The notes under the pieces are model-generated. The model worked only from the letters and a program-made list of their open reading frames with translations, made no database searches and had not been told where the DNA came from. Below, piece by piece: positions 26,415 to 36,351 of a DNA stretch of 64,000 bases (position 1 is its first letter; each line of letters starts with the position of its first letter). Source of the DNA: Chryseobacterium sp. JAH (GTDB lineage Bacteria; Bacteroidota; Bacteroidia; Flavobacteriales; Weeksellaceae); assembly GCF_001507335.1 (NCBI RefSeq), contig NZ_LMAH01000006.1, positions 124,001 to 188,000 of the forward strand, given 5' to 3'. Both the position numbers and the translations under genes were made by a program.

Positions 26415-26930
26415 ATGGATAAAATCAAAGATACAAGAAGTTTCATGAGAATCACTCACCGCTATTTAGGCTTTTTTATGGCGGGAATTATGGCAATATA
26501 TGCTGTGAGTGGAGTCCTTTTGATTTACAGAGACACCGATTTCCTGAAAAAGGAAAAAATGTACAATAAAGTAATCGCCAAAAATCTTTCTGAGAAAGAA
26601 CTTGGAAAAGAGCTTAAAATGAAGAATCTTGAAATAACAAAGACGGAAAACAATATCCTATTATTCAAAGACGGAACATACAATTTATTGACAGGACAAG
26701 CAAAATATTCTAAGAAAGAAATGCCTTTCGTAATAGACAAAATGACTAAACTTCACAAAGCAAAATCAGCAGACACACTATCACCCCTAAACGCATTTTT
26801 CGGAATCTGCCTGTTCTTCTTTGTGATCTCTAGTTTCTGGATGTTTAACACAAGAAGCAAACCTTTTAAACGAGGAGTAAAATTTGCGATTGCAGGTCTG
26901 GTAGTATCGATTATTTTACTATTTATATAG
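26415..26930 (+). CDS. Short PepSY-associated membrane protein
   Basis: The start MDKIKDTRSFMR (26415) gives 171 residues; the upstream TTG at 26391 would run into the hairpin. The product opens with ITHRYLGFFMAGIMAIYAVSGVLLIYRD, the typical first helix of PepSY-associated iron/siderophore reductase-like proteins, with a His in the helix. A soluble loop follows, then FFGICLFFFVISSFWMF and a final helix FAIAGLVVSIILLFI. It is much shorter than the four-helix, ~370-residue relatives. The position behind a TonB-dependent receptor suggests a part in release of siderophore iron. Confidence 0.75.
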   Translation: MDKIKDTRSFMRITHRYLGFFMAGIMAIYAVSGVLLIYRDTDFLKKEKMYNKVIAKNLSEKELGKELKMKNLEITKTENNILLFKDGTYNLLTGQAKYSKKEMPFVIDKMTKLHKAKSADTLSPLNAFFGICLFFFVISSFWMFNTRSKPFKRGVKFAIAGLVVSIILLFI

Positions 26931-27083
26931 ATTAAAGATTTATACTAATTTTAGTTAATTTTTTATTATTTACTCACCATCATTTCATTCAAAATATTCC
27001 TAAAAATAAGCATTTAGAAGTGTTGTGGCACATTTATTGAATTTAACACCATATCAAATAATTAACATAAACTTATTAAAATT

Positions 27084-27674
27084 ATGAAAAAGCTAATTTT
27101 TACAGGAATATTAGCTGTTGCAGGATTGACAGCTACAGCAAATGCACAAATACAAGAAGGAAACTGGATGGTGGGTAGTAGCTTATTATCAAGCAACTTT
27201 GGACTAAATACCGGAGCAGGATACGACATCAAACTTCAACCTAGAGCAGCATATTTTATTAAAGATAACGTTGCATTAGGAGGTTATGTTACTTTAGGAT
27301 TCTCTAAGCCGGGTGCAGGAGCATCAACACAGTTTGACTACGGTGTTGGAGCTTTAGGTCGTTATTATGTTTCACCAGGCGAAAAAGGGATTGATAACCT
27401 ATTAAATCACGGTAGATTTTTCCTTGAAGGTAACTTAGGTGTTGGTGGTTTTAATGTTGAAAACGGTATTTCTACAACAGGTTTAGACTTCGGTGTAGGT
27501 CCTGGTTATTCTTACTTCATTACTCCAAACATCGGTGTTGAAGGTTTAGTAAAATACAATGGCGTTACAGGTTTTGGAAATGAAGGATTGACATCTCAAA
27601 TCAGCTTTAACGTAGGTTTCAGTATCTATTTACCGACCTCCAAAGCAAAAGCTGTTGCTAACGATTTGAAATAA
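27084..27674 (+). CDS. Small outer-membrane beta-barrel protein
   Basis: The 196-residue protein has a signal peptide (MKKLIFTGILAVAGLTATANAQ) and a repeated pattern of glycine and aromatic residues typical of OprF/OmpA-like or lipid-A-modifying small barrels: NVALGGYVTLGFSK, FDYGVGALGRYYV, FFLEGNLGVGGFN, DFGVGPGYSYF, ISFNVGFSIYL. No peptidoglycan-binding domain follows. The tail TSKAKAVANDLK is unusual for a barrel terminus. It is a common Flavobacteria type whose function is unknown. Confidence 0.75.
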   Translation: MKKLIFTGILAVAGLTATANAQIQEGNWMVGSSLLSSNFGLNTGAGYDIKLQPRAAYFIKDNVALGGYVTLGFSKPGAGASTQFDYGVGALGRYYVSPGEKGIDNLLNHGRFFLEGNLGVGGFNVENGISTTGLDFGVGPGYSYFITPNIGVEGLVKYNGVTGFGNEGLTSQISFNVGFSIYLPTSKAKAVANDLK

Positions 27675-27695
27675 TACCTGTTTCATACAACATAC

Positions 27696-27730
27696 AAAAG
27701 CGGCTCGAAAAAATTTTCGAGCCGCTTTTT
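27696..27730. terminator. Bidirectional terminator
   Basis: AAAAGCGGCTCGAAAA (27696-27711) and TTTTCGAGCCGCTTTT (27714-27729) form a perfect 16-bp stem serving both the barrel-protein gene and the convergent peroxiredoxin gene. Confidence 0.9.
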
Positions 27731-27778
27731 CAAATTAAAACTAAACTATATATAATAAATAAAAAATCTAAGCCTATT

Positions 27779-28414
27779 TTATTGATTGGGTTGAGGAGTA
27801 TAACGGAGATACGGTTTAATTTCTTTCACCCCTAGAGGGAAAATATTTTTCGCATCTTCGGTTGTAATCGAAGGAGGAACAATAACATCATCACCAATCT
27901 CCCAATTTGCAGGCGTTGCAATTTTATGAGAATCTACCAACTGTAATGAGTCTAAAACCCTCATAATTTCATTGAAGTTTCTGCCCGTTGAAGCCGGATA
28001 AGTGATGATCAATCTTACTTTTTTAGCCGGATCAATAATTAATAAAGAGCGAACCGTCGCTGTAAGTGAAGCATTAGGATGGATAAAATCATATACCTCA
28101 GAGACTTTTCTGTCTTTGTCTGCAATGATGGGAAACTGCACATCTGTATTTTGAGTTTCGTTGATATCTTTGATCCAGTTTTTGTGATCTTCTACTCCAT
28201 CAACGCTAAGGGCAATTACTTTGGTATCTCTTTTCTCAAAATCTGATTTCAGTTTTGCCGTGTACCCCAATTCAGTAGTACAAACCGGAGTATAATCTGC
28301 AGGATGGGAAAATAAAATACCCCAAGAATCTCCAAGATATTCGTAAAAATCTATATTTCCTGCAGTAGAATCTGCCTGAAAGTTGGGTGCGGTATCTCCT
28401 AGTTTGATCGACAT
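27779..28414 (-). CDS. 1-Cys peroxiredoxin (Prx6 type)
   Basis: Reduces peroxides in the cytoplasm. The 211-residue protein has the peroxidatic cysteine Cys45 in HPADYTPVCTTELGY, and no other cysteine, so it is a 1-Cys enzyme that needs an external thiol reductant. The later motif SLLIIDPAKKVRLIITYPASTGRN and the longer C-terminal domain (IVPPSITTEDAKNIFPLG) are characteristic of the Prx6 group. There is no signal peptide. It is transcribed alone. Confidence 0.94.
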   Translation of the reverse strand: MSIKLGDTAPNFQADSTAGNIDFYEYLGDSWGILFSHPADYTPVCTTELGYTAKLKSDFEKRDTKVIALSVDGVEDHKNWIKDINETQNTDVQFPIIADKDRKVSEVYDFIHPNASLTATVRSLLIIDPAKKVRLIITYPASTGRNFNEIMRVLDSLQLVDSHKIATPANWEIGDDVIVPPSITTEDAKNIFPLGVKEIKPYLRYTPQPNQ

Positions 28415-28514
28415 ACTATTTTGTTTTTATTAGTCTACAAATTTAATAGACTTTTTATGACTGGCAAAATTTTTGCTAAGGAATTTATTTATAATTTTGA
28501 AAAAATTTTTTTTT

Positions 28515-29399
28515 ATGGAATATGGATTAAGCTATGTAGATACCGTTTATAAAGTTTTACAAAATTGGTATATCACCTTTGCTAAGCTCACCCCAAAGCT
28601 GGTTGTAGGAATTCTTGTTTTCACCTTCTTCTTAATGACAAGCAAATACCTCAGTAAACTTGCGGTAAAAATAATGCACAAACTTTTTCCTAAAAGTAAA
28701 AATGAAGGATCTGTCATTACGGTAATCAATGTTTTCAGATTTATCATCATCCTGATGGGAACTTTCATCGCTCTTGAAATCATGGGCTTCAGTGGTTTTC
28801 TCTGGAAGTTTATCGGAAGTTTGGGGGTTGCAGGGGTTATTGCCGGGGTTGCTTTAAAAGATTTGGTTTCAAGTATCTTTTCGGGAATGTTGATTGGAAT
28901 TGACAAAGCCTTTAAAGTTGGAGACTACATAACCATCGGAAATCATTCAGGAACGGTGCAGGATATTGGTTTTTTAACTACAAAACTGATTACAGACGAT
29001 GGAAAGAAAGCTTACATCCCAAATCAGGTTATTTTCAATGCCCCATTTTATAACATCACGGCATCGCCTCAGAGAAGAATTATTTTAGATTTTGAAATTC
29101 CTGCGGATGAAGATATTGTGAAAGCACAGGAAAGCATCAATCATGTAATTCTCAGTCAGGAATACATTGATAAACAGGATAAAGTAGAAGTGATTTTCAC
29201 AAGCTTAAAACAGGGAGTTTTCAATTTACAGGTGAAATTCTGGATGAAAGTCGGAGAAAATTTAGGACACGTAAAAAGTGATATTTTAATGAAGATAAAA
29301 AGCAGCCTCGATGAGCAGGGAATTCCACTAGTAACTCCGACAAGCATTAATATCACCAATACTCCGGCACCAGAACTTCCGAAAGAGAATCTTGAATAA
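28515..29399 (+). CDS. MscS-type small-conductance mechanosensitive channel
   Basis: The ATG at 28515 (MEYGLSYVD) gives 294 residues; a -7-like TAATTTTG (28492-28499) lies just ahead, so the upstream part of the frame is excluded. The membrane region comprises about three helices, with the pore-lining helix GVAGVIAGVALKDLVSSIFSG, followed by the beta domain (KVGDYITIGNHSGTVQDIGF) and the C-terminal alpha/beta domain. It should release solutes on osmotic downshock. It ends with a rho-independent terminator. Confidence 0.92.
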   Translation: MEYGLSYVDTVYKVLQNWYITFAKLTPKLVVGILVFTFFLMTSKYLSKLAVKIMHKLFPKSKNEGSVITVINVFRFIIILMGTFIALEIMGFSGFLWKFIGSLGVAGVIAGVALKDLVSSIFSGMLIGIDKAFKVGDYITIGNHSGTVQDIGFLTTKLITDDGKKAYIPNQVIFNAPFYNITASPQRRIILDFEIPADEDIVKAQESINHVILSQEYIDKQDKVEVIFTSLKQGVFNLQVKFWMKVGENLGHVKSDILMKIKSSLDEQGIPLVTPTSINITNTPAPELPKENLE

Positions 29400-29424
29400 G
29401 TGATTTTCAGTTTAGATAAAACAG

Positions 29425-29453
29425 AAAAACCTTCCGAATCGGGAGGTTTTTTT
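29425..29453 (+). terminator. Terminator of the MscS gene
   Basis: AAAACCTTCC pairs with GGGAGGTTTT around a short loop, followed by a T-run. Confidence 0.85.
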
Positions 29454-29576
29454 CATATATCATGTATTTTAGAAAAAATCTCTGTTCATAAAATTCTAAT
29501 TTCTATTGAAAAATACTACTAAAGGGTTATTTTTTAAGATTGAGAATAATGCGAACTTTAGCTAAAATTTAATACC

Positions 29577-30134
29577 ATGAAAAAAATAATTTTGGCAACA
29601 CTTCTTGGATTTTCACTCAATGCATATTCTCAAACAGAGGTTAATTATGAAGCTCCGAAACTTTATATTTTCACCGGCGATCTACTAGATGGCGAGCTGA
29701 ATAGCCAATACGCTGATCTTTCTAAACTAAAATATGAATACAATAGTAAAAATGAAGTTTACACCGCAAAAATTAAAATCAAAATCGAAAATGAAATTGC
29801 AAAAACAGATATGTTCTGGCTTATGTTGATTAAAACAAAAAATAGTGCTTTTAATAGTTGGGGAATTCTAAACGGGCAAGATAATGGTATTGTAAGATCA
29901 TATGTATATGCCACATCAATAAATGGTGAAAGAACATTTATACAAGGTCAAGATTCTCTTACCGAAATGATTACAAAAGGAACTTATACCTTAAATATCA
30001 GTGTAAAAGAAATTCCGAAAGAAACTGATTTTATAATCTTGAGAACTGGAGTAAATTCTTCTGATTATTATAAAGGAATTATGCATGCAATTCAAATGCA
30101 GGGACATGTAACAAAAGTTTTCAACAAGTTTTAA
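29577..30134 (+). CDS. Secreted protein of unknown function (185 residues)
   Basis: The product starts with a signal peptide (MKKIILATLLGFSLNAYSQ) and continues with mainly beta-type sequence (LYIFTGDLLDGELNSQYADL, YTAKIKIKIENEIAKTDMFW, GTYTLNISVKEIP). No family is recognised; cysteines and membrane segments are absent from the mature part, so a soluble periplasmic or surface-associated protein is likely. It is a single gene, with its own terminator shared with the convergent gapA. Confidence 0.7.
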   Translation: MKKIILATLLGFSLNAYSQTEVNYEAPKLYIFTGDLLDGELNSQYADLSKLKYEYNSKNEVYTAKIKIKIENEIAKTDMFWLMLIKTKNSAFNSWGILNGQDNGIVRSYVYATSINGERTFIQGQDSLTEMITKGTYTLNISVKEIPKETDFIILRTGVNSSDYYKGIMHAIQMQGHVTKVFNKF

Positions 30135-30157
30135 CGTTATAGTAAATTCCTAACAAC

Positions 30158-30187
30158 AAAAAACCTTCCAGATTTGGAAGGTTTTTT
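30158..30187. terminator. Bidirectional terminator
   Basis: AAAAAACCTTCCA and TTGGAAGGTTTTTT form a near-perfect stem around a 3-base loop between the secreted-protein gene and convergent gapA. Confidence 0.85.
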
Positions 30188-30207
30188 CATTTATAGCTGA
30201 CTGCTTA

Positions 30208-31230
<1,023 letters not shown>

Positions 31231-31250
31231 TTATTTAATTATATAAAATA

Positions 31251-32237
31251 TTAGATTGCTAAAATTTCTGAAATCAGCAACAGATCTTTATTGATTTCGT
31301 TGTGTTTTTTAATGGCATCTTCGATCGGCGTGTAAACAATTTCGTTTGAACGCATTCCTGCCATCACATTATTTTCTCCTACCATTAATCCGGTTACAGC
31401 TCCGAAGCCCAATCTACTCGCTAAAACCCTGTCTGCACAGCTCGGTGAACCACCTCTTTGAATATGACCTAAAATAGCCACACGAATATCGTATTCAGGA
31501 AATTCTTTCTGAGTCTGCTCTGCCAATTCGTAGATGTTTGCCAGTTTCTCGCCTTCTGCAACCACGACGATGCTTGAAGATTTTCCTGTTTTTTCTGCAT
31601 TTCTGAAATTGGTAAACAATTCATCCATGCTGTCTTTTTTCTCAGGAATCAGAATATCCAAAGCACCAGTTGCCAATCCGCTGTTCAGCGCAATAAAACC
31701 TGCATCGCGACCCATTACTTCAACAAAAAAAACTCTGTTGTGAGAAGTCGCTGTATCACGGATTTTATCAATCGCATCCATTGCTGTATTTAAGGCTGTG
31801 TCGAAACCAATGGTATTGTCCGTCCCAAAGATGTCGTTATCAATCGTTCCCGGCACACCAATTACACGGACTCCAAATTCTTCATTGAAAATCTTTGCCC
31901 CAGTGAACGTTCCGTCACCTCCTATACAAACCAAACCGTCAATTCCGTATTTCACACAATTGTCATAGGCTTTTTGACGACCTTCTTTAGTTCTGAATTC
32001 TTTGGATCTGGCAGATTTTAGAATAGTTCCACCTTGGTTGATTATATTTTTTACAGAACGAGGTCCCATTTTCAGGAAATCATCATGAATAAGACCGTTG
32101 TAGCCTTCTCTCACTCCGTAACATTCGATATTGTAATAATTGGCAGTTCTTACGACCGCTCTTAATGCTGCGTTCATCCCCGGAGAGTCACCACCCGAAG
32201 TAAGAACTGCAATTTTTTTTACAGCACTCTCTTTCAT
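31251..32237 (-). CDS. pfkA: ATP-dependent 6-phosphofructokinase
   Basis: Phosphorylates fructose 6-phosphate. The 328-residue protein shows VLTSGGDSPGMNAALRA (11-27), the ATP-site CIGGDGTFTGA, the catalytic PGTIDNDI and the effector/substrate motif LGHIQRGGSP. The first six residues precede the usual IAVLTSGGD start. It is the first gene of a two-gene unit with gapA. The 271 bp upstream (32238-32508) contain no gene but carry a degenerate AAAAGAGCCA repeat. Confidence 0.96.
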   Translation of the reverse strand: MKESAVKKIAVLTSGGDSPGMNAALRAVVRTANYYNIECYGVREGYNGLIHDDFLKMGPRSVKNIINQGGTILKSARSKEFRTKEGRQKAYDNCVKYGIDGLVCIGGDGTFTGAKIFNEEFGVRVIGVPGTIDNDIFGTDNTIGFDTALNTAMDAIDKIRDTATSHNRVFFVEVMGRDAGFIALNSGLATGALDILIPEKKDSMDELFTNFRNAEKTGKSSSIVVVAEGEKLANIYELAEQTQKEFPEYDIRVAILGHIQRGGSPSCADRVLASRLGFGAVTGLMVGENNVMAGMRSNEIVYTPIEDAIKKHNEINKDLLLISEILAI

Positions 32238-32332
32238 TTAGTAAAAAATTTCAAACACAAATTTACAAAAACAAGTTCAGATAACGGCAGTATCTTTATA
32301 ATACTTTTCATCCTTTAGTATCCTGCAAATTT

Positions 32333-32363
32333 AAAAGAGCCAAGGCAAAAGTAAAAAGAGCCA
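32333..32363. repeat. Degenerate AAAAGAGCCA direct repeat
   Basis: AAAAGAGCCA occurs twice within about 30 bp here, and its reverse complement (TGGCTCTTTTT) is found near 6167-6177 beside ACTTTTTACT. This looks like decayed simple-sequence repeat spread in intergenic regions. No function can be assigned. Confidence 0.4.
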
Positions 32364-32508
32364 GCTGGAGTGGGAAAGTAATAAAATTCCGATATGGTCG
32401 CAGTTTGAATTTCTAAAAAAGTGATGTGAATTTATCTCATCCGTGGCTGGAATGTTTTCACCATTTTAGAGAAAATACGTGAAAATCTTTGCAATCTATA
32501 GAGTAACT

Positions 32509-33267
32509 CTAATGCTTCTCCGTTAAATATTTCCAATATCTCTTCGGAACATGCTGAATATGCAGTTTTAAATTTTTCCTTTCTACAATATTGGTTTTAA
32601 AAAAGTATCGCTGCCAAAGTTTTTGATATTGATTTTCTTCATCATGAAACTTCTCTTGATATTTTTTTAAATCTAATTTTTCTTCAGGATAAAAGAAATC
32701 ACAGGTTTCCAAATCATAAAGAATTCCGTAGTTTCTTCTGAGATCGTAAATCATCCATTTCTGATCCTGATAACGGTCTTTAAAGTGCTTTCTGATCAAA
32801 GGTAAAACATTAAAATCCGGATCTATTTTGGCAAAGAAAACCTCATCCTGCATTTTTTCAAACCGAACGAAAGCTGTCATCCGATGTCTTTCGCGACTCA
32901 CAGATTTTGAAATTTTAGCAATTCTCAAAATATCCTGATCTGCATAATTTTGGAGAATATTTTCTTTCGGATATTGTATCGATTGTCTTACTGCAGACAA
33001 AACGATCTTTTCTAAATCAGGTTCTTCTGACAAAAAAACTTTCACCAGCTCATGAATGCCCGACTTCCCTATATTTTCTTCTAATTTTTTTAAAACTCTT
33101 TCAGATTTCGCTTCCTGCGTGATCACTTCATGAATTTCAGCGAAGATATTTTCCTGATGAAATCTTTCTCTGCCTATAATTTCTACATCATCATACTTAT
33201 ACTCGAACACTTCGAATATTGCAGTAAAAAGTCCGTCAAAGCTGCCGTCGTAGATGAGGGTGGTCAT
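32509..33267 (-). CDS. TIGR03915-type putative DNA repair protein
   Basis: The 252-residue protein begins TTLIYDGSFDGLFTAIFEVF, characteristic of the TIGR03915/DUF4130 family. A central helical region (AVRQSIQYPKENILQN, ISKSVSRERHRMTAFVRF) is followed by FAKIDPDFNVLPLIRKHF and DLRRNYGILYDLETCDFFYP, which match the uracil-DNA-glycosylase-like part described for related proteins. This family is consistently encoded beside a radical-SAM protein, as here (132 bp away), and the pair is thought to act in DNA modification or repair; the lesion is not known. Confidence 0.8.
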   Translation of the reverse strand: MTTLIYDGSFDGLFTAIFEVFEYKYDDVEIIGRERFHQENIFAEIHEVITQEAKSERVLKKLEENIGKSGIHELVKVFLSEEPDLEKIVLSAVRQSIQYPKENILQNYADQDILRIAKISKSVSRERHRMTAFVRFEKMQDEVFFAKIDPDFNVLPLIRKHFKDRYQDQKWMIYDLRRNYGILYDLETCDFFYPEEKLDLKKYQEKFHDEENQYQKLWQRYFFKTNIVERKNLKLHIQHVPKRYWKYLTEKH

Positions 33268-33399
33268 TTTTTTAGTTTGAAAATTTGAAAATGTGATAAT
33301 TTGAAAGTTGTTTCAAATCTTGCCCAAAATAGACTATTTATTTTTGAATATAGATTTATGAAATTCGTAAAAACATTCGTGCAATTTGTGTTTGAACAA

Positions 33400-34659
33400 T
33401 TAAAAAAGTGTCAATTGCTGCGAAAACTGATCCTGAAATTTTGAAGTACTTCCTCCAATCAATAATTTTTTCAAATTCAAATCAGTTAAATGTCTCAGAA
33501 AAACATTTCCTGCATTAAAATCAATAAAATATTTAGCACGATTGACCGCAGCTCCCAATTTTTTCAAATGATCAATCGTTAAAACCTGAAAACGTCTCGC
33601 CGACACAATTTTCTTTGCTGTTTTCACTCCAATTCCCGGAATTCTTAAGATCATCTGATAATCAGCATTCTGAAGATTAATCGGGAACTGATCCAAATGC
33701 CGTAAAGCCCAACTTAATTTAGGATCAACTTCCAAATCAAGAAAAGGCATATTTGGGTCTAAGATTTCATCGGCTTTAAAACCATAAAAACGCATCAGCC
33801 AATCCGACTGATACAAACGGTTTTCCCGAAGCATCGGAACTGCCGTCGTTAAAGCAGGTAATCTGTTATCTTCCAAAACCGGAACATATCCCGAATAATA
33901 AACTCTTTTCAGATTGTAATTTTTATAAAAATGATCGGCAACTTTGATGATCTGCAAATCATTTTCATTGGTTGCGCCAACAATCATCTGCGTAGATTGC
34001 CCGGCAGGAGCAAACTTCGGAACTTTTCTGAAAATTTTCTTTTCTTCTTTATACTGGGTAATTCCGCTCTGGATATATTTCATCGGATTGAGCATATCCT
34101 GTCGGTTTTTCTCCGGAGCTAATAACTTCAGTCCGCTTTCAGTAGGAATTTCAATATTAATTGACAATCGATCTGCATACAATGCAGCTTCCTGCATCAG
34201 AATATCACTTGCGCCGGGAATTGATTTCAAATGAATATATCCGTTGAAATTTTCTTCGAGACGAAGTTTTTTTGCCACACGCACCAAACGCTCCATTGTG
34301 GTGTCAGCATTTTTGAAAATTCCTGAACTTAAAAATAAGCCCTCAATATAATTTCTTCGGTAAAAATTAATCGTCAAATCAACTACTTCTTCCACTGTGA
34401 AAGCGGCTCTTTTGATATCATTCGAACTTCGGGAAACGCAATATGCACAATCATAAATGCAGTGATTGGTCAAAAGAACTTTAAGCAGAGAAACACATCG
34501 ACCGTCTTCGGTGTAGGTATGACAAATCCCGCTCGCAGAACTGTCTCCCAAAGCACCTTTCTTATTCTTCCTCGAACCTCCGCTAGACGAACATGAAACA
34601 TCATACTTCGCAGCGTCAGCAAGGATTTCTAATTTTTCTTTAAGGCGGTCAAAATTCAT
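33400..34659 (-). CDS. Putative DNA modification/repair radical SAM protein (TIGR03916 type)
   Basis: The 419-residue protein holds a 4Fe-4S radical-SAM motif CxxxCxxC at Cys67, Cys71 and Cys74 (NHCIYDCAYC). The N-terminal region (GSRKNKKGALGDSSASGICH) is a conserved feature of the family. The C-terminal third has helix-hairpin-helix DNA binding (ILRIPGIGVKTAKKIVSARR), which supports action on DNA. It is encoded just upstream of the TIGR03915-type partner on the same strand. The chemistry carried out by the pair is not established. Confidence 0.87.
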   Translation of the reverse strand: MNFDRLKEKLEILADAAKYDVSCSSSGGSRKNKKGALGDSSASGICHTYTEDGRCVSLLKVLLTNHCIYDCAYCVSRSSNDIKRAAFTVEEVVDLTINFYRRNYIEGLFLSSGIFKNADTTMERLVRVAKKLRLEENFNGYIHLKSIPGASDILMQEAALYADRLSINIEIPTESGLKLLAPEKNRQDMLNPMKYIQSGITQYKEEKKIFRKVPKFAPAGQSTQMIVGATNENDLQIIKVADHFYKNYNLKRVYYSGYVPVLEDNRLPALTTAVPMLRENRLYQSDWLMRFYGFKADEILDPNMPFLDLEVDPKLSWALRHLDQFPINLQNADYQMILRIPGIGVKTAKKIVSARRFQVLTIDHLKKLGAAVNRAKYFIDFNAGNVFLRHLTDLNLKKLLIGGSTSKFQDQFSQQLTLF

Positions 34660-34855
34660 GTATTGTGGTTAGAATTTATTATAAATAGACGTTTTACTTT
34701 ACAAAACTATGTCCAAAATTGAGAAATGTCACTCTTTTTTCAACTAACTTATCAACAATAGGCACAAACAAATTTACTATATTTACCATCATTAATTTAT
34801 GCGTGAAATCGTAAACAGCCGATTCCACTTTCTATACTAAAAAATAACGCACTCT

Positions 34856-36184
34856 ATGAATCATCAACCGGTAGAAGGTTTTTCTAAACTGACCAAGCAG
34901 GGAAAAATTGACTGGCTTGTCAATGAATATCTCGAAGGAAACAAAGATTATCAGAATATACTCAACCAATATTGGAACGAAAATACAGAACTTCAGAAAC
35001 TTCACGATGAGTTTTCTGAGAATACGATTTCCAATTTCTATATGCCTTACGGAATAGCCCCAAACTTCCTGATCGACGGAAAATTATTGGCTTTACCGAT
35101 GGCCGTTGAAGAAAGTTCAGTTGTAGCAGCCGCTTCCAAAGCAGCCAAATTTTGGATTGATAAAGGAGGTTTTAAAACTACCATTATTAATACTAAAAAA
35201 TTAGGTCATACTCATTTCATCATAGAAGTAGAATCTCACAAACTTCAGCATTTTTTTAATTTTAAATTAAAGAAAAAGTTGTTTGAAGCCACAGAAAGCA
35301 TCACAGCAAACATGAGAAATCGTGGCGGCGGAATTCTAGAAATAAAACTCGTTGACAAAACTGCTGAAATGCCTAATTATTATCAGCTGAAAGCAAGTTT
35401 TGACACTGTAGATTCTATGGGTGCCAATTTCATCAATTCTTGCCTTGAACAGTTTGGTAAGACTTTAAAAGAAGAGATCTCTTTGGAAGAGGATTTCACA
35501 AAGGAAGAAAAAGATTCTTTGCAGGTGGTGATGAACATTCTTTCAAATTTCACTCCTGATTGTATTGTGAGAGCGGAAGTTTCTTGTAAAATCGAGGACT
35601 TAAAAGACGACAGCGGAATTTCAAACGAAGAATTTGCAAGAAAATTCAAACAGGCAGTTACAATTGCTGAAATTGAACCTTTCCGTGCAACAACGCACAA
35701 TAAAGGAATTATGAACGGCGTAGATGCAGTTGTCATTGCCACCGGAAACGATTTCAGAGCGACCGAAGCTTGTGCTCACGCCTACGCAGCGAGAGACGGA
35801 AAATACTCATCACTAACTCATTGCACGATTGATAACGGGATTTTCAGATTTTGGATCGATCTTCCAATTTCAGTGGGTGTTGTGGGAGGTTTAACCAATC
35901 TTCATCCTTTGGTAAAATTCTCTCTGGCCTTACTTGGAAAACCATCCGCTCAGGAATTAATGAGCATTTTGGCAGTTTCTGGATTGGCTCAGAATTTTGG
36001 AGCGTTGAGATCTTTGGTAACAACAGGCATTCAGAAAGGTCACATGAAAATGCATTTGTTTAATATCTTAAATCAAATGGGAGCGACGGAAGCAGAAAAG
36101 CAACATTTCGTGACATACTTTAAAGATAAAACAGTAACCCATCATGAAGTAATTGATGAGTTTAACAGATTAAGAGCGCAATAA
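34856..36184 (+). CDS. Hydroxymethylglutaryl-CoA reductase, class II
   Basis: Reduces HMG-CoA to mevalonate (or the reverse) and points to a mevalonate route to isoprenoids, as used by Flavobacteria. In the 442-residue protein, class II motifs are: ENTISNFYMPYGIAPNF (55-71), catalytic Glu in PMAVEESSVVAAAS (81-94), DSMGANFINS, ATGNDFRATEACAHAYAA and the C-terminal catalytic His in QKGHMKMHLFN. There is no membrane domain. It starts a chain of four translationally coupled genes; its stop codon shares a base with the next ATG (TAATG). Confidence 0.95.
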   Translation: MNHQPVEGFSKLTKQGKIDWLVNEYLEGNKDYQNILNQYWNENTELQKLHDEFSENTISNFYMPYGIAPNFLIDGKLLALPMAVEESSVVAAASKAAKFWIDKGGFKTTIINTKKLGHTHFIIEVESHKLQHFFNFKLKKKLFEATESITANMRNRGGGILEIKLVDKTAEMPNYYQLKASFDTVDSMGANFINSCLEQFGKTLKEEISLEEDFTKEEKDSLQVVMNILSNFTPDCIVRAEVSCKIEDLKDDSGISNEEFARKFKQAVTIAEIEPFRATTHNKGIMNGVDAVVIATGNDFRATEACAHAYAARDGKYSSLTHCTIDNGIFRFWIDLPISVGVVGGLTNLHPLVKFSLALLGKPSAQELMSILAVSGLAQNFGALRSLVTTGIQKGHMKMHLFNILNQMGATEAEKQHFVTYFKDKTVTHHEVIDEFNRLRAQ

Positions 36185-36351
36185 TGTTACAAATAATTGG
36201 GTCAGTTGCCTTTATTTTTTTTGGATTATTTTTAAAAAACACTAAAAATCCAGAGTTTCAGAGATCGAGAAAATACTCCAAATTTTTTATCATTCTGGGA
36301 GCTTTAACCCTGATTGGCACAATCATTTTAAAGTATCTTAAATCTACCTGA
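36184..36351 (+). CDS. Small two-helix membrane protein (55 residues)
   Basis: A 55-residue frame that begins in the HMG-CoA reductase stop (TAATG) and ends in the next gene's start (TGATG). The sequence has a first hydrophobic part (LQIIGSVAFIFFGLFL), a polar basic loop (NTKNPEFQRSRKYS) and a second helix (FFIILGALTLIGTIILKYL). The double overlap makes translation nearly certain. No family is recognised; a small inner-membrane protein with cytoplasmic or periplasmic loop is likely. Confidence 0.8.
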   Translation: MLQIIGSVAFIFFGLFLKNTKNPEFQRSRKYSKFFIILGALTLIGTIILKYLKST

